Source: Cernens ardua
GTDB lineage: Bacteria > Pseudomonadota > Gammaproteobacteria > Pseudomonadales > Halomonadaceae
Length of the DNA stretch: 64,000 nt
Reading direction: 5' to 3'
NCBI RefSeq assembly: GCF_051251085.1
Contig: NZ_JBPCZH010000004.1
Coordinates: 1 to 64,000, forward strand
The translations under genes were made by a program, and so were the position numbers. Positions 52,298 to 61,931 of this stretch are shown here, piece by piece (positions within the stretch are counted from its first letter, which is position 1; each line of letters begins with the position of its first letter). Below the pieces are notes generated by a model. It did no database searches. It saw only the letters and a list, made by a program, of their open reading frames with translations, and had not been told where the DNA came from.

Positions 52298-54107
52298 GCA
52301 TCTTCGACAGACATCCTCGACGACAGACACACCCCCTTCGACACCGAATCCCATCAGTGTGAAGGCTCTATTGCTGGAGCCGCTCATGAAGCGGCCCAAA
52401 CAGGCTGCCATTGCGTTTTCATTGCTGATTCTCGCGACGTTATGCGATGTCGTCGGCCCCTGGCTCACGCAGTATTATCTGGATCATCAGCTCGTTCCCC
52501 ATCACTTCGATGCAAAACCGCTGATTTTCCTCGTTGTGGCCTATTTGCTAACGCAGGTCGTCGCAGCTACTTGCCGCTATCTACAAACCATTCGCTTTGC
52601 TCATATTTCGACACGGGCTATTCAGGAAATTCGCAACCGCGTATTTGAGCATCTGTTGCGGCTGCCACAAAGCCGTATAGATGCGACGCCATTGGGTGAA
52701 TTGACCAACCGCGTCACCAGCGATACCGATGCTCTTCAAGAGTTCTATTTGGGCTTTCTGTCATCGGTAGTACAGAACGTCATCCTGTTGGTGGGCATTA
52801 TTATTGCGATGCTGCTCATCGATTTGCGCTTGGCACTGATTGCATTGTTGATTGTGCCGATTGGTATTCTGCTGATTGTGCTTTATAAAAAGCTCGCTCA
52901 TCCGGCGGTCACCGCTGTGCGTCGGCTACGTGCAAAGCAAAGCGCACAATTAAATGAAGCGATTCAGGGCATGACGGTCATTCAGGCTTTTTCACAAGGC
53001 CAACGTTTTCAAAAACGTTTTGATTCTGTGGGCAAGGAGCAGTACCGCGAGCGTATTCGTATCGTTATCATGGGCGGCCTGTTACTCCGCTCGGCCATCA
53101 ACTTCCTGACTATTCTACTCATGGCAGGGTTAATATATGGGTATGGTATCACTCACATCAGTGTGGGCGATCAGGCCATCGGGATCGGGGTACTGTATGC
53201 GTTCATCAAGTATCTGGATCGTGTGGCAGAGCCCTTGATCGATATTTCGCAACGCTTTTCACTATTCCAAAGGGCCAGTGTTGCAGCCACACGGCTCCTG
53301 GAGTTACTGAATTCTCCGGAAGAAGAGGCTGGGCACGATACCAGGCCGATCAACGATATCAATATTGAATTAAATGATGTGCGTTTCCGGCATGATGGCG
53401 CATCCCACGATACTCTCAAAGGATTGGATCTTACGATTAAGCCCGGTACTTTTGTTGGTATTGTAGGCGCTACGGGTAGCGGGAAATCAACGCTGCTGGA
53501 TTTGTTAAGTGGATTGAAACGGACTTCGCAGGGAGAATTGTTGATTGATGGTCGTCCTCTGGCCTCCATCGAGCGGACAACATTAAGCGATAAGATTGCC
53601 GTCGTACCGCAGGAGCCTTTCATGCGCTCCACCACACTTCGTGACAATCTGCTCTTGGGAACACAGGCTTCCGACCCTCAATTGGAAAAGGCCATTCACG
53701 CTGCGCGTTTAAATACGCTGATTGAACGTCTACCCGACGGGCTGGATACTCGCCTCGGTGAACGCGGGCTGACACTCTCCAGTGGTGAGCGGCAATTACT
53801 GGCATTGGCACGCGCGCTATTGCGACAGCCAAAGATTCTTCTTCTCGATGAAGCTACCGCCAGTATCGATAGCACCACGGAAACCGAGCTAAGTGAGGCG
53901 CTGAATGCACTTCGTGGACAAGTAACCCTGATCGTCGTGGCACATCGATTGGCAACGATTGCCGAAGCAGACCTTATTGTCGTAATGGCAGATGGCCGCA
54001 TTATAGAACGTGGTTCTCATGAGGTATTGCTTGGAAACACTCAGGGAGCCTACCATGCCCTTTGGAACAATGCTTTGCAAAATGAAGGCGAAAGCATTGA
54101 GTCTTGA
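52290..54107 (+). CDS. mdlB: ABC exporter subunit MdlB-like
   Basis: 605 residues: membrane domain (~35-330) followed by an ATPase. Walker A GATGSGKSTLLDL (~395), signature LSSGERQLLALARAL, Walker B ILLLDEATASID with the catalytic Glu intact. Paired with the upstream subunit, in which the residue is Asp, the exporter would have one degenerate and one consensus ATP site, a common layout in heterodimeric ABC exporters. The start ATG overlaps the end of mdlA (ATG...TGA within 8 nt), which implies translational coupling. Confidence 0.92.
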   Translation: MTEHLRQTSSTTDTPPSTPNPISVKALLLEPLMKRPKQAAIAFSLLILATLCDVVGPWLTQYYLDHQLVPHHFDAKPLIFLVVAYLLTQVVAATCRYLQTIRFAHISTRAIQEIRNRVFEHLLRLPQSRIDATPLGELTNRVTSDTDALQEFYLGFLSSVVQNVILLVGIIIAMLLIDLRLALIALLIVPIGILLIVLYKKLAHPAVTAVRRLRAKQSAQLNEAIQGMTVIQAFSQGQRFQKRFDSVGKEQYRERIRIVIMGGLLLRSAINFLTILLMAGLIYGYGITHISVGDQAIGIGVLYAFIKYLDRVAEPLIDISQRFSLFQRASVAATRLLELLNSPEEEAGHDTRPINDINIELNDVRFRHDGASHDTLKGLDLTIKPGTFVGIVGATGSGKSTLLDLLSGLKRTSQGELLIDGRPLASIERTTLSDKIAVVPQEPFMRSTTLRDNLLLGTQASDPQLEKAIHAARLNTLIERLPDGLDTRLGERGLTLSSGERQLLALARALLRQPKILLLDEATASIDSTTETELSEALNALRGQVTLIVVAHRLATIAEADLIVVMADGRIIERGSHEVLLGNTQGAYHALWNNALQNEGESIES

Positions 54108-54136
54108 GCTTATATCAATCGAGTATTCACGCAATA

Positions 54137-54154
54137 ACATTCATCATCGAATGT
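54137..54154. promoter_or_regulatory. Inverted repeat upstream of pqiA
   Basis: ACATTC-ATCATC-GAATGT is a perfect 6-bp dyad in the 182-nt gap between mdlB and pqiA, followed by an A run. It may be an operator or a small transcript hairpin. Confidence 0.3.
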
Positions 54155-54289
54155 AAAAAACATGTTTCTAGGCTATGCTAGTCATAATGTCTTACGGCAA
54201 AATGGTAAGAACACTCTTTTTAGGGAAGCAAGCGGCGGCCATAACGCGTCGGTTGTGCTCCTCCGATATCAACATCTGAGCGCTAGCGC

Positions 54290-55651
54290 ATGAGTTTACC
54301 ACCGCACACCACCAAAACGGCACGCGTTCACGTGTGTTCCGAGTGTGACTTCGTATCGCTTGTGCCACCCCTTGACCCGGGTGAGCGCGCTAGATGCCCG
54401 CGTTGTGCCCATACGCTGTCGACTCACTTGCGGAAACGTTTCAGCCGGCCGGTCGCGTATGCGATTTCATCCGCTATTCTGGCCTTGATTTCCCTTTATT
54501 ATCCGTTTATTTCCTTCAATTCCCATGGCATCACCAAGATCCTGGAATTACCAGACGCATTAAGCACACCCACCACCTTCGGCTACCCTTTTTTGACGTT
54601 CTGCTTCTTTCTTGGGGTGATTTTATTTCCGTTGGTTTATCTTGGGTTGATCATCTATATCAACCTTGGCGTAGCCCTGCGTCGTAATGTACCTGGTGGG
54701 CTCTATCTTACCAAATGTCTTTCAACCATGACGCCCTGGGTAATGTCCGATATTTTTATCATTGGTACCCTGGTCGCTCTGATCAAGATAATGTCACTGG
54801 CACAAATAGGACTGGGGCCCGCCTTTGTCACTTTTTGCGGCTTTGCCGTTCTGCTTATTGGAACTACACAGAGTCTGGATCTGGATGGGTTGTATTCCTA
54901 CTTTTGCGGTCATGAAAGAATGCCTTTGCCTATGGTCGGTAAAAGTGGCATTTCCCAGGGGTTTACCGGTTGCCCATGTTGTGGACAACCCACGCAGGTC
55001 AATACCAAAGGCAAAGGTGTTTGCCCACGCTGCAGACATCACGTTACACAACGCAAGCCCCGTAGCGTACAAGTCACATTAGCGCTGGTATTGACGGCAG
55101 GGCTTTTCTATATCCCTTCCATGGCATTTCCCGTCATGTACATCAATCAGATAGGGCAGAACAGTGCACAGACCGTTATCGGAGGGGTGTTACTACTTCT
55201 CTCGATGGGCGATTACCCAGTGGCCGCCGTAATTTTTGTGGCCAGTATTATGGTACCTGTTATCAAAGTAGTCTCTCTCTTGTGGCTATGTCGTAAAACA
55301 AAACAACCTTATCCGACGCGTTTACATAAACGCATGAAGATGTACAGGATCGTTGAATTTATTGGTCGTTGGTCCATGATCGACGTCTTCGTGGTCACAA
55401 TTTTGACGACAATCGTTCAAGTCGATAATCTCATGCAGGTAGTACCGGGCCACGGCATCGTTTTCTTCGCCCTGGTAGTCATCATCACCATGATCGCAGC
55501 ACAACGCTTTGACCCCCGTTTATTATGGGATGCAGTGGATCACAATGCGCAGGATACACCACAGCACCCCTCACGGTATTCTCCCGTAGACTCGCTGGAG
55601 TCCGGCACCATTTTCAAGCATATTGACCCAAAACAGGATTTTTCACGATGA
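54290..55651 (+). CDS. pqiA: Paraquat-inducible protein A, inner-membrane component
   Basis: 453 residues with two repeated PqiA modules, each a zinc-ribbon-like pair of CxxC motifs followed by four membrane helices. The first has VCSECDF...CPRC (~16-40), the second GCPCCGQ...CPRCRHH (~228-250). PqiA partners with PqiB and PqiC in lipid movement between the two membranes. The stop overlaps the start of pqiB by 4 nt (ATGA). The ribosome site before ATG 54290 is not obvious. Confidence 0.95.
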   Translation: MSLPPHTTKTARVHVCSECDFVSLVPPLDPGERARCPRCAHTLSTHLRKRFSRPVAYAISSAILALISLYYPFISFNSHGITKILELPDALSTPTTFGYPFLTFCFFLGVILFPLVYLGLIIYINLGVALRRNVPGGLYLTKCLSTMTPWVMSDIFIIGTLVALIKIMSLAQIGLGPAFVTFCGFAVLLIGTTQSLDLDGLYSYFCGHERMPLPMVGKSGISQGFTGCPCCGQPTQVNTKGKGVCPRCRHHVTQRKPRSVQVTLALVLTAGLFYIPSMAFPVMYINQIGQNSAQTVIGGVLLLLSMGDYPVAAVIFVASIMVPVIKVVSLLWLCRKTKQPYPTRLHKRMKMYRIVEFIGRWSMIDVFVVTILTTIVQVDNLMQVVPGHGIVFFALVVIITMIAAQRFDPRLLWDAVDHNAQDTPQHPSRYSPVDSLESGTIFKHIDPKQDFSR

Positions 55652-57300
55652 GTGATGATGCCCCAAAATCGCGTATTCGGCGCATCAGCGACTATATTTC
55701 GCCAGTCTGGTTTGTTCCACTGGTTGCTGCGCTGATTGGCTTATGGATGGTAATTCACTCGTATAGTGAACGGGGCCCGTTGATTACGCTCGTCAGTAGT
55801 AATGCTGACAGTATAGAGGCGGGTACCAAGATACGAGTGCGTAATGTAGTGATGGGGCAGGTGCAGTCTATCGGCCTGTCCGGGGATGCTTCGCACGCAA
55901 TTATCAAGGCGCGGATGAGCAATGAAGCCGCGCATCTCTTGGGCGATAAAACACAATTCTGGGTAGTCAGACCCCGTATCGGTCGTGACGGTATCAGTGG
56001 TCTAAGCACTGTATTATCAGGTGCCTATATCCAGATGTTACCCGACAGCAGTGGCGATGAAACCAAGACTTCTTTCAATATTCTGGATAACCCCCCCATT
56101 GCGCCTGCTGATGCGGCCGGTTTGAGAATCAGTCTGAACAGTTCCGACGGAAATTCCATTTCCGTGGGCGATCCGGTTGTTTATCGGGGATACACTGTTG
56201 GACGCGTTGAAGCCTCAAACTTCAATGTACATGACAGGCTCGCACATTACGAACTCTATATCTTCAAACGTTACCGTTCACTGGTCACCACCAATACCCA
56301 TTTCTGGGTCACTTCCGGAGTTGGTTTCAACATTACGTCTGCCGGCGTCTCGATGCAGTTGGGTTCACTCGAAACATTGGTAAATGGCGGTATCACCTTT
56401 GATGTCACACCGGGTGTAGATCCGGGACAACAAGCTCAGAATGATGCCAATTACCGTCTATTCCCCAACCAGGATGAAGCTGAACAGGGCAGCTATAGCC
56501 CCTATATTCCGTACGTGCTGATGGTAAGCGATTCCATTCGTGGATTGACTGTAGGCGCACCGGTTGAATACAAGGGTGTGCGCATGGGGACAGTCGTGGC
56601 AATGCCTTGGCACATTACTGATATGGCCAAGTATCATACGAACGGCTTCCGGATCCCAATCCTGATTCACATCGAACCTCAACGCCTACAACCCATCGTA
56701 ACGCATGATGATCTGGAAAAATGGCATCAGATGATGGATCAGTGGCAGAAAAATGGCATGAGAGCATCTCTCGCAACAGCTAGCCTGGTCACGGGTGCAC
56801 TGTATGTGGATATGGATTTTGTGGACAAGGATGCAGCCAAAAAATCACTGCCGGTTCTCAAGGACTTCAACGGTGTTCAGGTCTTCCCGACCACTGAAGG
56901 TGGCTTTGGACAGGTAGCAGGCAAGGTTTCTACCTTGCTCGACAAGATCAATAACCTGAACATGAGCGGTATCGTGAACAATCTGGATCAAAACCTGGTC
57001 AATTCGAATCAGGTACTGGTTCAGGTGAAACAGCTGAGTCAGAGCATCAATTCAATGCTGAGTGATCCAGCAACACGGTCAATATCCTCTGATGTGCGCG
57101 CTACGCTACAGCGTCTGAACAAGACATTGGAAGGCTTTGGACCACAGGCGCCAGCCTATAACGAGCTGATGGCCACGACACAGCAGCTGCAGCAATTGTT
57201 GCGTAACTTGCAGCCAGCCGTGCGCGCAGTCAGCAATAAACCGAATTCGCTGATCTTCAATCGCTCAGGCGCAGGTGATCCAGAACCGAGGGCAGAATAA
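55648..57300 (+). CDS. pqiB: MCE-domain protein PqiB
   Basis: 550 residues. One N-terminal transmembrane helix (ISPVWFVPLVAALIGLWMVI) is followed by three MCE domains (about 40-135, 155-225 and 285-385) and a long C-terminal helical region (KVSTLLDKINNLNMSGIVNNL onward). PqiB of Escherichia coli forms a hexameric syringe-like tunnel for lipids across the periplasm. The gene overlaps both neighbours (4 nt with pqiA, 1 nt with pqiC). Confidence 0.95.
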   Translation: MSDDAPKSRIRRISDYISPVWFVPLVAALIGLWMVIHSYSERGPLITLVSSNADSIEAGTKIRVRNVVMGQVQSIGLSGDASHAIIKARMSNEAAHLLGDKTQFWVVRPRIGRDGISGLSTVLSGAYIQMLPDSSGDETKTSFNILDNPPIAPADAAGLRISLNSSDGNSISVGDPVVYRGYTVGRVEASNFNVHDRLAHYELYIFKRYRSLVTTNTHFWVTSGVGFNITSAGVSMQLGSLETLVNGGITFDVTPGVDPGQQAQNDANYRLFPNQDEAEQGSYSPYIPYVLMVSDSIRGLTVGAPVEYKGVRMGTVVAMPWHITDMAKYHTNGFRIPILIHIEPQRLQPIVTHDDLEKWHQMMDQWQKNGMRASLATASLVTGALYVDMDFVDKDAAKKSLPVLKDFNGVQVFPTTEGGFGQVAGKVSTLLDKINNLNMSGIVNNLDQNLVNSNQVLVQVKQLSQSINSMLSDPATRSISSDVRATLQRLNKTLEGFGPQAPAYNELMATTQQLQQLLRNLQPAVRAVSNKPNSLIFNRSGAGDPEPRAE

Positions 57301-57968
57301 TGAAGACAATCACTATGAATGGTTGGATGAAAGCAGCAACGACCGCATCACTATTGGCTGTATTGGCCGGATGTGGTGGAGGCTCTGCAGGGCTGCATTA
57401 CTATAACCTGCCGAACCTCCAGCAGCCCTCAAACTATATTACGTCAGCCGGAGCCACAAGAAACCCTGTCGCAATCAGCATTTCACCGGTTCAGCTATCC
57501 AGTTTTCTGGATGGCACCGGCATCGTGTATCAATTGAGTCCGGTCGAATTTAACGAAGCACAGCTCAATCTTTGGGCCAATGATATTTCCGATCAGCTGA
57601 CCTCAACATTGGCACACACACTCCAACAGGGAGCCGGCGCATATAGCGTGCTGCCTGAAGGTGCAGATGTATCAAGGGCAGACCATTTGAATGTTCAACT
57701 GGATCGCTTCCAGGGTCGCTATGATGGTATGGCCGTCGTACACGGCAGCTATCAGCTCTTCGATCCGGATCAGCATTTGATACTTCAGGGACCTATCAAT
57801 CAAACAGTCGGATTGGATCATGATGGTTATCCGGCATTGGTCACCGCTTTAAGCAAAGCATGGCAACAGGCAGGTGATACCCTTTCTGATCGATTGAGTT
57901 CACACTTTCGTGAGCAGGCGACTCATGAACAGGCTGATACAGGCTCTCTTTCTTCTACTGGAAAGTAA
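57300..57968 (+). CDS. pqiC: Lipoprotein PqiC
   Basis: 222 residues. Lipoprotein signal ending VLAGC (Cys ~25), then the YmbA/PqiC (DUF330) domain: LHYYNLPNLQQPS, VAISISPVQLSSFLDGTGIVYQLSP, LNLWANDISDQLTSTLAHTL, LNVQLDRFQGRYDGMAVVHGSYQL. It anchors the Pqi tunnel to the outer membrane. ATG 57300 shares its A with the pqiB stop codon; a second ATG at 57315 is possible. Confidence 0.92.
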   Translation: MKTITMNGWMKAATTASLLAVLAGCGGGSAGLHYYNLPNLQQPSNYITSAGATRNPVAISISPVQLSSFLDGTGIVYQLSPVEFNEAQLNLWANDISDQLTSTLAHTLQQGAGAYSVLPEGADVSRADHLNVQLDRFQGRYDGMAVVHGSYQLFDPDQHLILQGPINQTVGLDHDGYPALVTALSKAWQQAGDTLSDRLSSHFREQATHEQADTGSLSSTGK

Positions 57969-58065
57969 TAACTTAAAAGTAGAGAAATGACTGAAAAGTA
58001 GCGAAATCTGTCGGTGGCCGTTTAGTTAACATCCAGATAACCACATGTCTACGATGGGGGAAAAC

Positions 58066-58713
58066 ATGCGAGTGCTAGTCATTGGAGCAGGCGGTAAGAT
58101 AGGTCAACGTATCGTCAGTCAATTGAAAGCAAATCCTCGTCATACACCGGTTGCACAGGTCCGCCATATGGAACAGGTGGAAAGCTTCCTCCAACAAGGT
58201 ATTGAAACGCGTCAGGTGGACCTGGAAGATACGGTTAGTGCGTTGGCAAAGGCCATGGAAGGTATCGATGCCATTGTATTTACTGCGGGATCAGGCGGCA
58301 GAACAGGTTATGACAAAACGCTGCTGATTGATCTGGATGGTGCCATTAAAAGCATGGAGGCTGCTGAACAAGTAAATATCAAGCGCTATGTCATGGTAAG
58401 TGCACTTCGCTCAAATAATCGTGAAAAGTGGCATACGATTCAGCCCTATTTTGCTGCCAAATATTATGCAGACAAAGCCTTGATGAACAGCCGACTGGAT
58501 TACACCATACTACGTCCGGGGACGCTCACCGACGACGCGGGTACAGGCAAAGTATCCATTGAGTTCGTAGAAGGTGGGCAGACTCACATTACACGTGATG
58601 ATGTCGCTTCCTTTGCCGTGGCAACACTCACTGCAGAACACACCATTGGAAAGGCCATCGATCTGGTGCAAGGGGATGTTCCAATCAACCAAGTGCTAGC
58701 CCATCTCCTATAG
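58066..58713 (+). CDS. NAD(P)-binding Rossmann protein, atypical SDR type
   Basis: 215 residues. N-terminal VLVIGAGGKIGQRIV is a GxGGxxG nucleotide-binding motif. AIVFTAGSGGRTG, RYVMVSALRS, then YFAAKYYADKALMNSRLDYTILRPGTL give the YxxxK pattern and the NmrA/SDR_a5-like layout. Members act as small reductases or redox sensors; the substrate is unknown. ATG 58066 follows GGGGG by 5 nt, so I prefer it to ATG 58045 or 58054. Single-gene unit after pqiABC. Confidence 0.85.
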   Translation: MRVLVIGAGGKIGQRIVSQLKANPRHTPVAQVRHMEQVESFLQQGIETRQVDLEDTVSALAKAMEGIDAIVFTAGSGGRTGYDKTLLIDLDGAIKSMEAAEQVNIKRYVMVSALRSNNREKWHTIQPYFAAKYYADKALMNSRLDYTILRPGTLTDDAGTGKVSIEFVEGGQTHITRDDVASFAVATLTAEHTIGKAIDLVQGDVPINQVLAHLL

Positions 58714-58803
58714 GCTTATTCGTTCATGGGTTCTTTCATTAAGAGGCCCTTTCTCCCCATTCATCGACGATGAAATGCGATGAACGTTCGATAAAACTAT
58801 CGA

Positions 58804-59643
58804 CTATTCAGGGATTAACCAACTCGTTGTAGTATGACCTTTATATAACGTCGAAAGAGCCTCAAGGCTTTGCGCCAGTACCGCGTCCATTTGCCAGGGT
58901 GGATTGAATACCAACATACCTGAGCCGTACATCCCACGCCCTTCTTCTGGACTGCGATACACCAGCTCACTGCGTAATACTTTCCGCAAGGGTAGATTTT
59001 TGACCTGCTCGAAAAGCTGTTCGTGACGCCCTTCTGGCAACAGGGGATACCATATTGCAACAACGGCATGGCGTACCTTGGCGGCGATTCTACCCAATGC
59101 GTTTGCAACCAGCGTGTAATCGCTTTTGATTTCGTAGGAAGGGTCGATCAATACGCAAAGGCGGGGTGTAGCAACAGGTAAATGCGAAATCAGTCCCTCA
59201 ATGCCATCACCAAAATGTCGCCGAACACCCGCCGGTAACGAATCCATACCCTCCAAATGCGCGTGTTCCCCGGGATGCAGTTCATAAAGCTCTACCCGGT
59301 CCCCAGACCGCATTCCATTGGCTAACCACCACGGTGAACCGGGATAGCATGTTAATTGCCCATCGGGATTGAGACGAGCAAGTGCCTGCAACCAATCAGA
59401 CAAAAGAGGGTCTTGGGAAAATTCTGCCCTGTGCTGCCACAGTGGCAATATCCCTTCACGAAACTCCCCACCCCGTTGGGTCTCATTGGCATTTAACGGA
59501 TAAATGCCCCTTCCGGCATGAGTATCTGCCCAGGTGATAGCCGACTTTTTCTGTGTCAGACGAGCCTGAAGAGCAAACAACGTGAGATGTTTGTGAACGT
59601 CCGCAATATTGCCAGCGTGATAGGCATGTTGGTAGGCAAGCAA
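58804..59643 (-). CDS. rlmJ: 23S rRNA (adenine2030-N6)-methyltransferase
   Basis: 279 residues from a TTG start at 59643. There the product begins MLAYQHAYHAGNIADVHKH, matching the family start MLSYRHSFHAGN, and GAGG lies 7 nt upstream. The longer ATG frame from 59694 would add 17 non-homologous residues. It methylates A2030 of 23S rRNA. DTHAGRGIYPL is the SAM motif and YPGSPWW follows. The catalytic motif, DPPY in Escherichia coli, reads DPSY here (LIDPSYEIKSDY). Convergent with the NAD-binding gene. Confidence 0.92.
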   Translation of the reverse strand: MLAYQHAYHAGNIADVHKHLTLFALQARLTQKKSAITWADTHAGRGIYPLNANETQRGGEFREGILPLWQHRAEFSQDPLLSDWLQALARLNPDGQLTCYPGSPWWLANGMRSGDRVELYELHPGEHAHLEGMDSLPAGVRRHFGDGIEGLISHLPVATPRLCVLIDPSYEIKSDYTLVANALGRIAAKVRHAVVAIWYPLLPEGRHEQLFEQVKNLPLRKVLRSELVYRSPEEGRGMYGSGMLVFNPPWQMDAVLAQSLEALSTLYKGHTTTSWLIPE

Positions 59644-59886
59644 GTCAGAACCTCGGAGGCAGATGCCCCAATAAAAATGGGCAAATAAAGACAATAAACA
59701 ACAAAGGACAACTTCACCCTGCCAAAGTGGGCGAAATTGCCACGGATTCCACCATTTTACACGGTTTCCGTACAGAACGGGCCATGGTGCTGCTCATGGG
59801 TAATGCTTATCCCAACACCATGGCTGCCCCCGGAAGGCTCATCAAGAATACCCTGTTATGGACAGAAACCTGTCCTGATACACCGC

Positions 59887-60615
59887 TTAGTAGGGAACCA
59901 ATTGGCCCGGCGTCGACTGACCCGGAGCAGACTGCCCTGGTGACGACTGCGACGGTGTAGACTGGCTACCCGCAGAGGATTGCGTAGGCTGGTATTGCTG
60001 CGGGGTTATTTGACCCTGTACTACCTGACCGGGGTAATGGGGAGGTATCAGAGTAATAGTCACACGGCGGTTTTTCGCACGCCCCTGAGCAGTAGCATTG
60101 GTGGCCACATAATTCGAAGCACCATGGCCTTCCATGGTCAAACGGGAGAAATCAAGGCCGCCTCTGGCCAGATAATCTCCTACCGAATGGGCTCTTAGTT
60201 CGGAAAGTTGCTTGTTGTACGCAGCTGCGCCGGTAGAGTCCGTATATCCATCAATGTGAATACCGGTATCAGGAAAATCACGAAGCACGTTGATAACATT
60301 ATCCAGCACCGGTTTTACGCCATTGGAGAGGGTGCTGACATTGGTGCCAAAAAGCAGAGAGTTGGGCATACTCAATTGCAGGGTATCCGCCGTGCGAATC
60401 AATTGCGTACCTGTCCCCGCAAGCTGAGGCTGCAAGCGTTTGGTTTGGGCATCCAGTTGTTGCGAGACTGAAGGCTGGTAGTGCCCTGCGGCACCATTGG
60501 TCGTAACAACATCAGCAGCCATGGCGGGTGAAACAATCGCTGGTAAAGCCAAGGTTACGCAACTCAACATAACGGTAGTCGGGATAACACCCCACCGTGA
60601 TATTCTTTTCTTCAT
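59887..60615 (-). CDS. OmpA-domain periplasmic/outer-membrane protein with PGQS-rich tail
   Basis: 242 residues. A signal peptide ends near SPAMAADV. The OmpA peptidoglycan-binding domain spans ~85-195 (SLLFGTNVSTLS, IHIDGYTDSTGAAAYN, LSELRAHSVGDYL, KNRRVTITL). The last ~40 residues are a low-complexity Gln/Ser/Pro/Gly tail with repeated PGQS/T units (SSPGQSAPGQSTPGQ). There is no lipobox, so it is periplasmic or barrel-less. ATG 60615 is preceded by GAGAGGATCTCAGG, a good ribosome site. Confidence 0.88.
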   Translation of the reverse strand: MKKRISRWGVIPTTVMLSCVTLALPAIVSPAMAADVVTTNGAAGHYQPSVSQQLDAQTKRLQPQLAGTGTQLIRTADTLQLSMPNSLLFGTNVSTLSNGVKPVLDNVINVLRDFPDTGIHIDGYTDSTGAAAYNKQLSELRAHSVGDYLARGGLDFSRLTMEGHGASNYVATNATAQGRAKNRRVTITLIPPHYPGQVVQGQITPQQYQPTQSSAGSQSTPSQSSPGQSAPGQSTPGQLVPY

Positions 60616-60746
60616 CCTGAGATCCTCTCTCCTGATTCTTTCTAGCTAATGTGATTCGGGATGTACCATGAGTTTTACTCTAAACAACATAACCCAGTCA
60701 TGACGACCATAAAGCATGGCACAGTACAGATAGGACACACGACATT

Positions 60747-61931
60747 TTACAAAGTAGCGTTTTCGCACAAGGCGAGTAAATCATTAAGAAAAAGCAGCCC
60801 TTTTTCACTGGCCTGTATACGATCAGGTGTATCCACCAATAAACCCCGCTGGCGTGCCAAAGACGTTTGATCCATGTACTTCTTTAGGGATAGACCTGTA
60901 TTCACCGGCCAGAGTTCCGCAGGCACACCCTCTACCAGACGTAATGTATTAAGGAGAAATTCAAGACCGATTTCAGAGGGGTCTATTTCCTTTTTTCCTG
61001 CCAGAAATCCACGCGGATCTGTAACACGTTGCAGATAGGACTGTGGTTGCCGACTTTTCCAACGCCGCTCAACCATGAGTTGCCCTTGAGCATCCCGATG
61101 GCTTAGTTTTCCATGCGCCCCGGCGCCGATCCCCAAATAATCACCAAAACGCCAATAGTTCAGGTTGTGCCTTGCCCTGCGCGTTTTATGACTGGCATAA
61201 GCGGATATTTCATAGCGACTGAAGCCTGCTTCTTCCAGTAACTGGTGCCCTGCTTCCTGAATATCATAAAGGATATCTTCATTCGGCAGGACAGGCGGCC
61301 TGGAATAAAAGGTCGTGTTGGGCTCCAGAGTAAGCTGATACCAGGAGATATGTTCCGGTGACAAATCAAGCGCTTGCTGAATATCGGCCAACGCCTCTTC
61401 CTGCTGTTGGTCTGGCAATCCATGCATCAAATCAAGGTTGATATTATCGAAACCTGCTGTACGCGCGGCAGTAATGGCACGAATGGCATCTGCGCCGGAA
61501 TGGATACGCCCCAACACTTCAAGATGGCGATCATTGAAGCTCTGAATACCCAATGAGAGCCGGTTGATTCCTGCCTTTCTGAAACCTTCAAATCGTTTCT
61601 GTTCAAAAGTCCCCGGATTTGCCTCCAGGGTAATTTCAATATCCTCAGCGAAAGGCAGACGTTCTTCTATTGCAGGCAACAATCGCTGGTATGCTGATTC
61701 CGAGAGGAGGCTGGGCGTCCCCCCGCCGATGAAAATACTGGTGAGTGGACGAACAGCAACATGCGCCAAATCCTGCTCAAGATCCTGAATCAGAGCGGAT
61801 ATATAAGCTTCTTCCGGAACAGCCTCATGACCAATGCCATGCGAATTGAAATCACAATAGGGGCACTTGCGGACACACCACGGCACGTGAATGTATAAAG
61901 AAAGCGGTGGCAAGTTACCCTCGTAATTCAT
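60747..61931 (-). CDS. hemW: Radical-SAM heme chaperone HemW
   Basis: 394 residues. The CxxxCxxC iron-sulfur motif appears as CVRKCPYC (~19-26) with a following Cys-free aromatic site (DFNSH), GGGTPSLL, and the HemW-specific RHNLNYW motif (~255) that separates it from HemN. HemW binds and delivers heme rather than oxidising coproporphyrinogen. Its start overlaps the rdgB stop by one base, the usual rdgB-hemW operon of proteobacteria. Confidence 0.93.
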   Translation of the reverse strand: MNYEGNLPPLSLYIHVPWCVRKCPYCDFNSHGIGHEAVPEEAYISALIQDLEQDLAHVAVRPLTSIFIGGGTPSLLSESAYQRLLPAIEERLPFAEDIEITLEANPGTFEQKRFEGFRKAGINRLSLGIQSFNDRHLEVLGRIHSGADAIRAITAARTAGFDNINLDLMHGLPDQQQEEALADIQQALDLSPEHISWYQLTLEPNTTFYSRPPVLPNEDILYDIQEAGHQLLEEAGFSRYEISAYASHKTRRARHNLNYWRFGDYLGIGAGAHGKLSHRDAQGQLMVERRWKSRQPQSYLQRVTDPRGFLAGKKEIDPSEIGLEFLLNTLRLVEGVPAELWPVNTGLSLKKYMDQTSLARQRGLLVDTPDRIQASEKGLLFLNDLLALCENATL

